Source: Burkholderia cenocepacia (GTDB lineage Bacteria > Pseudomonadota > Gammaproteobacteria > Burkholderiales > Burkholderiaceae). Taken from it: a stretch of DNA of 64,000 nucleotides. Below the pieces are notes generated by a model that ran no database searches, had not been told where the DNA came from, and saw only the letters and a program-made list of their open reading frames with translations. How positions within the stretch are numbered: the stretch's first letter is position 1; the number at the start of each line of letters is the position of its first letter. This document shows positions 11,069 through 23,749 of the stretch, one piece after another. The stretch covers positions 434,001 to 498,000 of the forward strand of contig NZ_UAQZ01000001.1 of NCBI RefSeq assembly GCF_900446215.1, written 5' to 3'. The position numbers and the translations under genes are program-made.

Positions 11069-11172
11069 TTCAACCTCCGAACCTTCAAACCTTCAAAGAA
11101 CGCGGGCCCCGCCCGGCGCATGTCGCGCGCCGCGGCCGGCAACCCGCGCCGGTCGCCCGCATCCGCGGGAGT

Positions 11173-12042
<870 letters not shown>

Positions 12043-12924
12043 TTACTGCTGCTTTGCTGCTGCGACTTGCGCGGCCACTTCGGCGGCGAAGTCGTCCTGG
12101 CGCTTCTCGATGCCTTCGCCGACGACGAACAGCGCGAACTTCTGCACCGCCGCATTCGCTGCCTTCAGCATCTGCTCGATCGTCTGCTTGTCGTTCTTCA
12201 CGAACGTCTGGTTCAGCAGCGACACTTCCTTCAGGTACTTCTGGACGCTACCGTCGACCATCTTCGCGACGATTTCGGCCGGCTTGCCCGATTCCGCGGC
12301 CTTCTGCTCGGCCACGCGGCGTTCCGTCTCGATCAGTTCCGCCGGCACGTCGGCCGACGACAGCGCGACCGGCTTCATCGCCGCGATGTGCATCGCGACG
12401 TCCTTGCCGACCTGCTCGTCCGCGCCCGTGTACTCGACGATCACGCCGATACGCGCGCCGTGCAGGTACGTCGCGATCTTGTTGGCGGTTTCGAAACGGA
12501 CGAAACGGCGGATCGACACGTTCTCGCCGATCTTGCCGATCAGCGCGAGGCGGACTGCGTCGACGGTCGAGCCGTCGAGCGGCAGCGCCGACAGCGCGGC
12601 CACGTCGGCCGGGTTCTGCGTCGCGACGAGTTCCGCGACCGTCTTCGAGAATGCGAGGAAGTCGTCGTTCTTCGCGACGAAGTCGGTTTCGCAGTTCAGC
12701 TCGACCAGCGCGCCCGCGTTGCCGCCGACGAACGAGGCGACGACGCCTTCAGCCGTCACGCGCGATGCGGCCTTGCTCGCCTTGTTGCCGAGCTTGACGC
12801 GCAGCAGTTCTTCAGCCTTGGCCAGATCGCCGTCGGCTTCCGTCAGCGCCTTCTTGCACTCCATCATCGGTGCGTCGGTCTTCGCGCGCAGTTCTGCCAC
12901 CATGCTTGCGGTAATTGCCGCCAT
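12043..12924 (-). CDS. tsf: Translation elongation factor Ts
   Basis: Guanine nucleotide exchange factor for EF-Tu. It is 293 residues from the ATG at 12922-12924. A second ATG lies one codon upstream (12925-12927), but the AGGAG ribosome-binding site is 6 nt from the chosen start and only 3 nt from the other. The N-terminal UBA-like domain is followed by the conserved EF-Tu contact segment [10 protein letters not shown] (about residue 80). A terminator-like hairpin separates it from rpsB (see the entry at 13036). Confidence 0.96.
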   Translation of the reverse strand: MAAITASMVAELRAKTDAPMMECKKALTEADGDLAKAEELLRVKLGNKASKAASRVTAEGVVASFVGGNAGALVELNCETDFVAKNDDFLAFSKTVAELVATQNPADVAALSALPLDGSTVDAVRLALIGKIGENVSIRRFVRFETANKIATYLHGARIGVIVEYTGADEQVGKDVAMHIAAMKPVALSSADVPAELIETERRVAEQKAAESGKPAEIVAKMVDGSVQKYLKEVSLLNQTFVKNDKQTIEQMLKAANAAVQKFALFVVGEGIEKRQDDFAAEVAAQVAAAKQQ

Positions 12925-13035
12925 CATTCGCTCCTTGAGTCTGTATTCACAACGCCGCCCGCTTGGACGCGAACGGCCGAGATTCGTTTCCGGACCCGCG
13001 CCGATTCGGCGCGATCAGGTCCGGCGCACAAGCTT

Positions 13036-13070
13036 AAAAAAAGGGGGCCTGTTGAGAGCCCCCTTTTTGC
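13036..13070 (-). terminator. Terminator/attenuator hairpin between rpsB and tsf
   Basis: An inverted repeat pairs AAAAAGGGGGC with GCCCCCTTTTT around a short loop. Read on the minus strand it ends in a T-rich run (TTTTTTT), the form of an intrinsic terminator. It lies in the 162-nt gap between rpsB and tsf, so it probably lets only part of the transcription pass on to tsf and pyrH. Confidence 0.8.
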
Positions 13071-13086
13071 GCCGGCTCGGGGCCAG

Positions 13087-13827
13087 TTACGCGTTTTCCT
13101 CGACGTACTCGTCGTCGCCGCGTGCGGCCTGGACCACTTCGTTGACCGCGTTCGCACGGCCTTCGAGGATCGCGTCGGCCACGCCTTCGGCGTACAGCGC
13201 GACTGCCTTGCTCGAGTCGTCGTTACCCGGGATCACGTAATCCACACCTTCCGGCGAGTGGTTCGTATCGACCACGGCGATGACCGGCACGCCCAGCTTG
13301 TTCGCTTCCGTGACGGCGATCTTGTGGTAGCCGACGTCGACAACGAAGATCGCGTCCGGAATGCCGCCCATGTCCTTCACGCCGCCGATCGACTTCTGCA
13401 GCTTGGCGATTTCGCGTTCGAACAGCAGCGCTTCCTTCTTGCTCATCTTCTCGAGCTCGCCCGCCTCGACTGCCGCTTCCATGTCCTTCAGGCGCTTGAT
13501 CGACACCTTCAGCGTCTTGAAGTTGGTCATCATGCCGCCGAGCCAGCGTGCGTTGACGTACGGCATGCCCGCACGTTGCGCTTCCTGGGCGATCGTGTCA
13601 CGCGACTGGCGCTTCGTGCCGACGAACAGGATCGTGCCGCGGTTCGCTGCCAGCTGGCGCACGTACTTCTGTGCGTCCGTGAACATCGGCAGCGTCTTTT
13701 CGAGGTTGATGATGTGAATCTTGTTGCGGTGACCGAAAATGAACGGAGCCATCTTCGGGTTCCAGAAGCGCGTCTGGTGACCGAAGTGGACACCCGCTTC
13801 CAGCATTTGGCGCATCGTAACTGCCAT
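13087..13827 (-). CDS. rpsB: 30S ribosomal protein S2
   Basis: Small-subunit ribosomal protein at the head-body junction, needed for S1 binding. The start is placed at [17 protein letters not shown] (ATG 13825-13827), giving 246 residues; the frame stays open 83 codons further upstream but that part is leader sequence. The conserved block [13 protein letters not shown] is at the N-terminus and the acidic tail ends EEYVEENA-like (DDEYVEENA). A strong promoter lies about 200 nt upstream and the leader contains two hairpins, which suggests autoregulation as known for rpsB in enterobacteria. Confidence 0.98.
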   Translation of the reverse strand: MAVTMRQMLEAGVHFGHQTRFWNPKMAPFIFGHRNKIHIINLEKTLPMFTDAQKYVRQLAANRGTILFVGTKRQSRDTIAQEAQRAGMPYVNARWLGGMMTNFKTLKVSIKRLKDMEAAVEAGELEKMSKKEALLFEREIAKLQKSIGGVKDMGGIPDAIFVVDVGYHKIAVTEANKLGVPVIAVVDTNHSPEGVDYVIPGNDDSSKAVALYAEGVADAILEGRANAVNEVVQAARGDDEYVEENA

Positions 13828-14028
13828 GTAAATTCTCCACGAGGGTTGGGTCTTAAGCCGGCTGCCGTACCGCCGCGCGAACCCGCCACGAAGGCGTGAA
13901 TTCCGCACGGACGGCACCCTGGTTGCGCCGGCTTGCGATTCGGCACGCGCAAAACGCCCGTGCCGCAAGCCTTTCACCGCGATGCCGCCCCAACTTGGGG
14001 CAAATTCGGCATTTGGATATCGACTTAG
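13828..14028 (-). promoter_or_regulatory. Structured 5' leader of rpsB
   Basis: The roughly 200 nt between the predicted transcription start and the rpsB ATG contain no gene. Two stable hairpins are visible: 13931-13970 (CGGCACG pairing with CGTGCCG, extended by GCTTG with CAAGC) and 13982-14012 (GCCCC with GGGGC inside ATGCC with GGCAT). In E. coli, S2 represses its own mRNA through a structured leader (established there). Whether this leader does the same is inference from position and structure. Confidence 0.5.
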
Positions 14029-14034
14029 CCAAAG

Positions 14035-14064
14035 AGTATAGCACGCGGATTTGTCCGCTCTCAA
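14035..14064 (-). promoter_or_regulatory. Sigma-70-type promoter of the rpsB operon
   Basis: On the minus strand the sequence reads TTGAGA (14059-14064), an 18-nt spacer, then TATACT (14035-14040). This is close to the housekeeping consensus and points at rpsB. The expected start of transcription is near 14028. The promoter probably serves the long downstream block as well. Confidence 0.75.
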
Positions 14065-14204
14065 GTCGCTCGGCACTTTCGCTTGCCGCGCGGCAGCGGG
14101 CCGGGCAATCCGCGAAAACCCGCATCCGCGCGGCCCGCAGGGGCTGCGAGGCCCGCCATAAGGTGCGATAATCCGTCAATTCACCGCATTCCAGGCATAC
14201 CTCG

Positions 14205-15020
14205 ATGGCTATTACGCTCAAAAACGAACACGATATCGCGGAGATGCGCGTCGCCTGCCGTCTCGCGAGCGAAGTGCTCGACTTCATCACGCCGCACGTC
14301 GTCGCGGGCGTCACGACCGCCGAACTCGACCGCCTCTGCCACGAGTTCATGCTCAACGAGCAAGGCACGATCCCCGCGCCGCTGAACTACCAGCCGCCCG
14401 GCTATCCGCCGTACCCGAAGGCCACCTGCATTTCGGTCAACGACGTGATCTGCCACGGCATTCCCGGCGAGAAGGTGCTCAAGAACGGCGACGCGCTGAA
14501 CATCGACATCACCGTGATCAAGAACGGCTATTTCGGCGACACCAGCCGGATGTTCATCGTCGGCGAGGGCTCGATCCTCGCGAAGCGCCTCGTGCAGACC
14601 ACCTACGAATGCATGTGGCTCGGCATCGACCAGGTCAAGCCCGGCGCGCATCTCGGCGACATCGGCCATGCGATCCAGAAGCACGCGGAGGCGCAGGGCT
14701 ACAGCGTCGTGCGCGAATATTGCGGCCACGGCATCGGTACGGTGTTCCACGAGGATCCGCAGGTCGTCCACTACGGCCGTCCGGGCACCGGCATCGAACT
14801 GAAGGCCGGGATGATCTTCACGATCGAGCCGATGATCAACGCCGGCAAGCGCGACATCCGCACGATGCCCGACCAGTGGACGGTCAAGACCCGCGACCGC
14901 AGCCTGTCCGCGCAGTGGGAGCACACGGTGCTCGTCACCGAAACCGGCTACGAAGTGCTGACCGTGTCTGCCGGCACGCCGGCGCGCCCGGTGTTCGCAC
15001 AGCCGGCCGCCGCCGTCTGA
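14205..15020 (+). CDS. map: Type I methionine aminopeptidase
   Basis: Removes the initiator methionine from nascent proteins. At 271 residues it has the usual type I length. The five metal ligands can be placed: the aspartates in NIDIT and FGDTSR, histidine in GHGIGTVFHE, glutamate in TIEPMIN, and glutamate in AQWEHTV. It is divergent from rpsB, a common arrangement, and lies 48 nt before glnD. A GATAAT element at 14167-14172 could be its -10 box, but no good -35 accompanies it. Confidence 0.98.
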   Translation: MAITLKNEHDIAEMRVACRLASEVLDFITPHVVAGVTTAELDRLCHEFMLNEQGTIPAPLNYQPPGYPPYPKATCISVNDVICHGIPGEKVLKNGDALNIDITVIKNGYFGDTSRMFIVGEGSILAKRLVQTTYECMWLGIDQVKPGAHLGDIGHAIQKHAEAQGYSVVREYCGHGIGTVFHEDPQVVHYGRPGTGIELKAGMIFTIEPMINAGKRDIRTMPDQWTVKTRDRSLSAQWEHTVLVTETGYEVLTVSAGTPARPVFAQPAAAV

Positions 15021-15068
15021 GCGCCGTCGCGCCCCGCCCGCCCCACTTTCGCACCTGAACGGCCGCCC

Positions 15069-17645
15069 ATGAGCGCTCACGCTGCCCCCTCGCCCGAAGC
15101 GCTGTCGCGGCGCGCCGAATTCAAGGCCGCCAAGACGGAGATGCTCGAGCGCTTTCGCCGCGCGGCGAACGTCGCGTCGCTGATGCACGCGCTGTCGAAA
15201 CTCACCGACGATGCATTGAAACGCGTGTGGGACGACTGCGGACTGCCCGCGACGCTCGCGCTCGTCGCCGTCGGCGGGTACGGGCGCGGCGAGCTCGCGC
15301 CCTATTCCGACGTCGACATCCTCGTGCTGCTGCCGGATGCGCACGACGCGGCGCTCGACGCGCGCATCGAGCGCTTCATCGGCATGGCGTGGGATCTCGG
15401 CCTCGAGATCGGCAGCAGCGTGCGCACGGTCGCGCAGTGCATCGAGGAGGCGTCGCAGGACGTCACGGTGCAGACCTCGCTGCTGGAAGCGCGCCGCATC
15501 GTCGGCAGCACCGCGCTGTTCGAGCGCTTCACCGTGCGCTACCACGAAGCGCTCGACGCCCGCGCGTTCTTCACCGCGAAGGTGCTGGAGATGCGCCAGC
15601 GCCACGCGAAGTTCCAGGACACGCCGTACAGCCTCGAACCGAACGTGAAGGAAAGCCCGGGCGGGCTGCGCGACCTGCAGACGATCCTGTGGATCGCACG
15701 CGCGGCCGGCTTCGGCAGCAGCTGGCGCGAACTCGACACGCGCGGCCTGATCACCGACCGCGAAGCGCGCGAGCTGCGCCGCAACGAAGGGTTCCTGAAG
15801 ACGCTGCGCGCGCGGCTGCACGTGATCGCCGGGCGTCGCCAGGACATGCTCGTGTTCGACCTGCAGACGCAGGCCGCCGAAAGCTTCGGCTACCAGCCGA
15901 CGCAGGCCAAGCGGGCGAGCGAGCAGCTGATGCGTCGCTACTACTGGGCCGCGAAAGCGGTCACGCAGCTCGCGACGATCCTGATCCAGAACATCGAGGC
16001 GCAGCTGTTCCCCGCGACGAGCGGCATCACGCGCGTGCTGTCGGCCGATCGCTTCGTCGAGAAACAGGGGATGCTCGAGATCGTCGACGACGGCGTGTTC
16101 GAGCGCCATCCCGACGCGATCCTCGAAGCCTTCCTGCTGTACGAAACGACGCGTGGCGTGAAAGGCCTGTCCGCCCGCACGCTGCGCGCGCTGTACAACT
16201 CGCGCGAGATCATGAACAACGCGTGGCGCCGCGATCCGCGCAACCGCGACACGTTCATGCGGATCCTGCAGCAGCCCGAAGGCATCACGCACGCGTTCCG
16301 GCTGATGAACCAGACGAGCGTGCTCGGCCGCTACCTGCTGAATTTCCGCCGCATCGTCGGGCAGATGCAGCACGACCTGTACCACGTGTACACGGTCGAC
16401 CAGCACATCCTGATGGTGCTGCGCAACATCCGCCGCTTCGCGGTAGCCGAGCATGCGCACGAATACCCGTTCTGCAGCCAGCTGATCGGCAACTTCGAGC
16501 GCCCGTGGGTGCTGTATGTCGCGGCACTGTTCCACGACATCGCGAAGGGCCGCGGCGGCGACCACTCGACGCTCGGGATGGCCGACGCGCGGCGCTTCTG
16601 CCGCGAGCACGGCATCGCCGGCGACGATGCGGCGCTGATCGTGTGGCTCGTCCAGCATCACCTGACGATGAGCCAGGTCGCGCAGAAACAGGACACGAGC
16701 GACCCCGAAGTCATCAAGCGCTTCGCCGAGGTCGTCGGCAACGAGCGCTATCTCACCGCGCTCTACCTGCTGACCGTCGCCGATATCCGCGGCACGAGCC
16801 CGAAGGTGTGGAACACGTGGAAGGGCAAGCTGCTCGAGGATCTGTACCGCATCACGCTCGCGGTGCTCGGCGGCGCGAACCCCGACGCGCATTCGGAGCT
16901 GAAGTCGAGACAGGAGCAGGCGCTCGCGCTGCTGCGCCTGGAAACCGTGCCGGACGATGCGCACCGCGCGTTGTGGGATCAGCTCGACGTCGGCTTCTTC
17001 CTGCGTCACGACGCGGCCGACATCGCATGGCAGACGCGTGTGCTGTACCGGCACGTGAACGCCGAAACCGCGATCGTCCGCGCGCGGCCGTCGCCGATCG
17101 GCGACGCGCTGCAGGTGCTCGTGTACGTGAAGGACCGCCCCGACCTGTTCGCGGGCATCTGCGCGTATTTCGACCGCAACGGGCTGTCGGTGCTCGATGC
17201 GCGCGTCAGCACGACGCGGCACGGGTATGCGCTCGACAACTTCATCGTCACGCAGACCGAGCGCGACGTGCGCTACCGCGACATCGCGAACCTCGTCGAG
17301 CAGCAGCTCGCGGCGCGGCTCGCCGAAACCGCCCCGCTGCCGGAACCGTCGAAGGGCCGCCTGTCGAGGCTGTCCCGGACGTTTCCGATCACGCCGCGCG
17401 TCGACCTGCGGGCCGACGAGCGCGGTCAGTACTACATCCTGTCCGTGTCGGCCAACGACCGGCCGGGCCTTCTCTATTCGATCGCGCGCGTCCTCGCCGA
17501 ACATCGGATCGGCGTCCATGCGGCGCGGATCAATACGCTCGGCGAGCGCGTCGAAGACATCTTCCTGCTCGCGGGCGCCGGCCTGTCCGATAACCGCCTG
17601 CAGATCCAGCTCGAAACCGAATTGCTGCGTGCGATCGCAGTCTGA
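15069..17645 (+). CDS. glnD: Bifunctional uridylyltransferase/uridylyl-removing enzyme GlnD
   Basis: Senses glutamine and controls nitrogen metabolism by adding UMP to, or removing it from, PII proteins (GlnB/GlnK). It is 858 residues. Domain order: nucleotidyltransferase with [15 protein letters not shown] (residues 69-83, catalytic Asp81/Asp83), a helical linker, an HD hydrolase domain with [11 protein letters not shown] near residue 489, and two ACT domains in the last 200 residues that bind glutamine. All key residues are present, so both activities are expected. The pair map-glnD is conserved in beta- and gammaproteobacteria. Confidence 0.98.
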   Translation: MSAHAAPSPEALSRRAEFKAAKTEMLERFRRAANVASLMHALSKLTDDALKRVWDDCGLPATLALVAVGGYGRGELAPYSDVDILVLLPDAHDAALDARIERFIGMAWDLGLEIGSSVRTVAQCIEEASQDVTVQTSLLEARRIVGSTALFERFTVRYHEALDARAFFTAKVLEMRQRHAKFQDTPYSLEPNVKESPGGLRDLQTILWIARAAGFGSSWRELDTRGLITDREARELRRNEGFLKTLRARLHVIAGRRQDMLVFDLQTQAAESFGYQPTQAKRASEQLMRRYYWAAKAVTQLATILIQNIEAQLFPATSGITRVLSADRFVEKQGMLEIVDDGVFERHPDAILEAFLLYETTRGVKGLSARTLRALYNSREIMNNAWRRDPRNRDTFMRILQQPEGITHAFRLMNQTSVLGRYLLNFRRIVGQMQHDLYHVYTVDQHILMVLRNIRRFAVAEHAHEYPFCSQLIGNFERPWVLYVAALFHDIAKGRGGDHSTLGMADARRFCREHGIAGDDAALIVWLVQHHLTMSQVAQKQDTSDPEVIKRFAEVVGNERYLTALYLLTVADIRGTSPKVWNTWKGKLLEDLYRITLAVLGGANPDAHSELKSRQEQALALLRLETVPDDAHRALWDQLDVGFFLRHDAADIAWQTRVLYRHVNAETAIVRARPSPIGDALQVLVYVKDRPDLFAGICAYFDRNGLSVLDARVSTTRHGYALDNFIVTQTERDVRYRDIANLVEQQLAARLAETAPLPEPSKGRLSRLSRTFPITPRVDLRADERGQYYILSVSANDRPGLLYSIARVLAEHRIGVHAARINTLGERVEDIFLLAGAGLSDNRLQIQLETELLRAIAV

Positions 17646-17661
17646 ATGAATCCCAGCGTTT

Positions 17662-19539
17662 ATGCGCACCAAATTAACCGTCAAGAATCCGAAGCCGGCG
17701 TCGCCGACTCGCGCCCCTGTCCGCTCCGGCAGCCTCGTCGCCCGCAAGGCGGTGCGTCCCGCCGCGCCACCCGCAGGCGACAAGCCGGCCCGCCCGAAGA
17801 AGGCGCCCGCGACCGCCGCCACCGGCGAGCGCTCGTTCAAGCCGCGCGGCGCCGCCGGCGCCGAACGCCCGGGCGCGGATCGCGCGCCGGCCAAGCGCGC
17901 GCCGCGTGACGGCGGTGCCGAGCGCGGCACGCGCGCGCCGTACCGCGACAATGCAGCCGGTGAAGGCGCGAAGCGCAGTTTCGGCGACCGTCGCACGTCG
18001 TCGGATCGCCCGCCGCGCCGCGATGACGATGCTCGTCCGCGTCGCGCGGGTGGCGACGAAGGCAAGCGCCCGTCCTATCGCGACAACGCATCCGGTGAAG
18101 GCGCGAAGCGCGGCTTCGGCGAGCGTCGCACGTCTTCCGATCGACCGCCGCGCCGTGATGACGACGCACGTCCGCGCCGCGCGGGCGGCGACGAAGGCAA
18201 GCGCCCGTCCTATCGCGACAACGTATCCGGTGAAGGCGCGAAGCGCAGCTTCGGCGAGCGTCGCACGTCTTCCGATCGACCGCCGCGCCGTGATGACGAC
18301 GCACGTCCGCGCCGCGCAGCAGGCGGTGACGACAGCAAGCGCCCGTCGTACCGCGACAAAGCCACCGGCGAAGGCGCGAAGCGCAGCTATGGCGACCGCC
18401 GTACGTCGTCCGATCGCCCGCCGCGCCGCAGCGACGACGATACGCGTCCGCGCCGTGCAGCGGGTGGTGACGACAGCAAGCGCCCGTCGTACCGCGACAA
18501 GGCCGCCGGCGAAGGCGCGAAGCGCGGCTTCGGCGACCGCCGCACGTCGTCCGATCGCCCGCCGCGCCGTGATGACGACGCACGTCCGCGCCGCGCAGCA
18601 GGCGCCGACGACAGCAAGCGTCCGTCCTACCGCGACAAGGCCGCCAGCGAAGGCGCGAAGCGCAGCTTCGGCGACCGCCCCGCCCGCCCGGCACGCGACG
18701 GCGACCGCCGTTCGTTCGGCGCGGTGAAGACCGCGCAACCCGTCAAGCGCGCGGCGGCCGACGTCGACTACGGCGACGAAACGGGCCTGATGCGCCTGTC
18801 GAAGCGGATGTCCGAACTCGGCATGTGCTCGCGCCGCGAAGCCGACGAATGGATCGAAAAGGGCTGGGTGCTCGTCGACGGCGAACGCATCGACACGCTC
18901 GGCACCAAGGTGCGCGCCGACCAGAAGATCGAGATCGACGAGCGTGCGAGCGCCGCGCAGGCCGCGCAAGTGACGATCCTGCTGCACAAGCCGGTCGGCT
19001 ACGTGTCGGGCCAGGCGGAAGACGGCTACGAGCCGGCGGCCGTGCTGATCACGCGCGCGAACCGCTGGAGCGGCGATCATTCGCCGGTGCGCTTCTCGCC
19101 GCAACACCTGCATGCGCTTGCGCCGGCCGGCCGTCTCGACATCGACTCCACCGGCCTGCTGGTGCTGACGCAGAACGGCGTGATCGCGAAGCAGCTGATC
19201 GGCGAGCAGTCGGACATCGACAAGGAATACCTGGTGCGCGTGCGCTTCGGCGAACGACTGATCGACATCGACCAGCACTTTCCGGCGGAATCGCTCGCGA
19301 AGCTGCGCCACGGCCTCGAACTCGACGGCGTCGCGCTGAAGCCCGCGATGGTGAGCTGGCAGAACGGCGAGCAGCTGCGCTTCGTGCTGCGCGAAGGCAA
19401 GAAGCGCCAGATCCGCCGCATGTGCGAACTGGTCGGCCTCGACGTGATCGGCCTCAAGCGCGTGCGGATGGGCCGCGTGATGCTCGGCGCGCTGCCGCAG
19501 GGCCAATGGCGCTACCTGTCGGCCGACGAGACGTTCTGA
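17662..19539 (+). CDS. RluF/RsuA-family pseudouridine synthase with long repetitive basic N-terminus
   Basis: Probable 23S rRNA pseudouridine synthase. Of its 625 residues only about 376-620 form the enzyme: an S4 RNA-binding domain (LSKRMSELGMCSRREADEWI) and a catalytic domain with GRLDIDSTGLLVLT, the active-site aspartate being near residue 493, and EGKKRQIRRM. The ending GQWRYLSADE resembles RluF more than RluB, but the exact target base cannot be told. Residues 1-375 are disordered, very rich in R, K, D, G, P and S, and contain five full and one partial copy of a 45-47 residue repeat. The start lies 16 nt after glnD without a strong ribosome-binding site, so the N-terminus is less certain than the rest. 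Confidence 0.9.
   Translation: MRTKLTVKNPKPASPTRAPVRSGSLVARKAVRPAAPPAGDKPARPKKAPATAATGERSFKPRGAAGAERPGADRAPAKRAPRDGGAERGTRAPYRDNAAGEGAKRSFGDRRTSSDRPPRRDDDARPRRAGGDEGKRPSYRDNASGEGAKRGFGERRTSSDRPPRRDDDARPRRAGGDEGKRPSYRDNVSGEGAKRSFGERRTSSDRPPRRDDDARPRRAAGGDDSKRPSYRDKATGEGAKRSYGDRRTSSDRPPRRSDDDTRPRRAAGGDDSKRPSYRDKAAGEGAKRGFGDRRTSSDRPPRRDDDARPRRAAGADDSKRPSYRDKAASEGAKRSFGDRPARPARDGDRRSFGAVKTAQPVKRAAADVDYGDETGLMRLSKRMSELGMCSRREADEWIEKGWVLVDGERIDTLGTKVRADQKIEIDERASAAQAAQVTILLHKPVGYVSGQAEDGYEPAAVLITRANRWSGDHSPVRFSPQHLHALAPAGRLDIDSTGLLVLTQNGVIAKQLIGEQSDIDKEYLVRVRFGERLIDIDQHFPAESLAKLRHGLELDGVALKPAMVSWQNGEQLRFVLREGKKRQIRRMCELVGLDVIGLKRVRMGRVMLGALPQGQWRYLSADETF
17941..18678 (+). repeat. Coding tandem repeat, five full copies plus one partial, 135-141 nt each
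   Basis: In-frame repeats begin at each YRDN/YRDK: codons 94, 139, 184, 230, 277 and 323 of the pseudouridine synthase. Each unit contains GEGAKR, RRTSSDRPPRR and a KRPS ending; units are 45, 45, 46, 47 and 46 residues, then 17 residues of a sixth. Copies are nearly identical in DNA, so copy number is likely to vary between strains (inference). Confidence 0.95.
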
Positions 19540-19567
19540 CCGCAAGCACCCGGTACGCCATCCAATG

Positions 19568-19594
19568 AAAAAGCCCGCTCGAGCGGGCTTTTTT
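19568..19594. terminator. Bidirectional terminator between the pseudouridine synthase gene and def
   Basis: AAAAAGCCCGCT pairs with AGCGGGCTTTTTT with almost no loop, giving T-runs on both strands. It sits in the 78-nt convergent gap and can end both the plus-strand map-glnD-pseudouridine synthase message and the minus-strand smc-to-def message. Confidence 0.9.
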
Positions 19595-19617
19595 CTTGTC
19601 TGCCGGAAACGGGCCGA

Positions 19618-22268
<2,651 letters not shown>

Positions 22269-22389
22269 TCAGTTTGACGCCTCAGCGGGGCACGCAATGC
22301 GGGCCGGATGACGTGCTGCAGCGCACATGAAACGTGCTCGCCGCAGCGACGAACGACGGTGTCGAATACCGCCGTCCGCGCCCGGCGCG

Positions 22390-23664
22390 TTACTGGCTGA
22401 AGAGGCGGCGCGTGACCGGCGAACCGGCCGGGATGCCCGCTTCCTCGAGCTTCGCGTACAGCTTCATCAGTTGCTGCTCGATCGCGAGCAGCGTCGACTC
22501 CGGCAGCGGCCGGCGCGAGTCGTCGACGACGCGTGCGCCGATCCGCTCGGACAGCGACTTCGCGTAATCGCACATCAGCCGGAACGGCAGGATGTCCTCT
22601 TCGGCCACCGGCACGTCGAGCACCAGCGTGATCATGTTGCCGCCCTTGTACGTCAGGTCGTCGCGCAGGAAGTTCGTATCGCCGAACTGCAGCATGAACA
22701 CCGGGTTCTGCTTGGCGTCGAGCTTCACGAAGCGCGTGCCGTCGCGCGACAGCAGCAGCCCGTCCTGCGACGCGACCGCCTGTACGTAGTTCGCGGACCA
22801 CGGCGCACCGTCCGACATCACGTTGATCGACAGTTGCGCGTCGCACTGCGCGGCAAACGCGTCGAGCTCGCGCGCCATCGCGACCGTTTCCATCATGTCC
22901 GGGAATTCCGGCGCGCCGTCGATCGCGTCGGCGAACTGCTGGACGCCCGTCACGAATTCGGAGAATTCGAGCTCGTTCAGTGCGCCGCTGCGGTTCGCAA
23001 GCTGCGCGGCCGCGCGCAGCTCTTCGTAGCGCACGCCGTTCTGCAGCAGCTCCCACTGGCCGCCTTCCGGCTTGCCTTCGATGTGCACGGGCTTGCTGCC
23101 CGCGCGGCGCAGCCGCTGCGCGACCGGCAGGATCTTGTCGCCCGGCAGCGGGCCGGTGAGGCGGATCGGCACGATGCAGTCGATCCGGCGATCGACGATC
23201 GCGGGCGGCGCCGACGAGACCGTCGTCGCGGCCGGCATCACCGGTTCGGTCGGCTCGGCCGGTTCGGCCGCCGCGTCATGCGTGGCGGCGGGCACGGCCT
23301 CTTCGCCGGCAGCCGGTTCGCTCGATTCGGCCGACGTGTCGACGCCCGTCGCCTCGGCCTGCAGGTCGGCCGGCGTATCGGCCGGCGCGGCCCCGCCGAA
23401 CGTCGGCTCGACGCGCGCGGTTTCGGCCGCCGCCGTCGCCGCCGCGACCGGCGCCGCGGGCTCGCGGCGCACCGGCTGACGCACCGGCTCGATGAACGGC
23501 AACTCTTCGTCGCGCTCGGGGCGGTTCATCGCCTCGGCCGCTTCTTCCGGCATCGGGCGCGGCATCCTGCGCCGCACTTTCGCGCCCTGCCATGCGTTGT
23601 AGACCACGACGCCGCCCACCACGACGGCGCCCGCGCCGATCAAACCGAGTGTCAACTCGTCCAT
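22390..23664 (-). CDS. zipA: ZipA-like cell division protein
   Basis: Putative FtsZ-binding membrane anchor. The start at MDELTLGLIG (ATG 23662-23664) gives 424 residues; 17 further upstream codons lack similarity. An N-terminal membrane helix (residues 4-24) is followed by a short basic stretch (KVRRRMPRP), a long Ala/Pro/Glu-rich linker (about 40-165), and a C-terminal globular domain (about 185-420) that fits the ZipA C-terminal domain. The topology and the neighbours smc and ligA match zipA loci in other proteobacteria. ZipA proteins diverge strongly outside gammaproteobacteria, so the name rests on architecture and context more than on close sequence match. Confidence 0.8.
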   Translation of the reverse strand: MDELTLGLIGAGAVVVGGVVVYNAWQGAKVRRRMPRPMPEEAAEAMNRPERDEELPFIEPVRQPVRREPAAPVAAATAAAETARVEPTFGGAAPADTPADLQAEATGVDTSAESSEPAAGEEAVPAATHDAAAEPAEPTEPVMPAATTVSSAPPAIVDRRIDCIVPIRLTGPLPGDKILPVAQRLRRAGSKPVHIEGKPEGGQWELLQNGVRYEELRAAAQLANRSGALNELEFSEFVTGVQQFADAIDGAPEFPDMMETVAMARELDAFAAQCDAQLSINVMSDGAPWSANYVQAVASQDGLLLSRDGTRFVKLDAKQNPVFMLQFGDTNFLRDDLTYKGGNMITLVLDVPVAEEDILPFRLMCDYAKSLSERIGARVVDDSRRPLPESTLLAIEQQLMKLYAKLEEAGIPAGSPVTRRLFSQ

Positions 23665-23749
23665 GCACGCTCCATCAGCAATTCTTTTTCGTCGGGACCG
23701 CGAACGGGCGCCCATGCGCCGCGCGAACGCGGTCTGGTTTCGTCAAACG

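Noticed and set aside
14181..18065. A 1294-codon minus-strand open frame opposite map, glnD and the start of the pseudouridine synthase gene
   Set aside because: It is a GC-bias shadow: composition is dominated by R, A, D, V and H with no domain, and it covers well-supported genes on the other strand.
17941..18678. Regular repeats that might be read as a CRISPR array
   Set aside because: Units are 135-141 nt, in frame, without unique spacers, and encode a repeated peptide.
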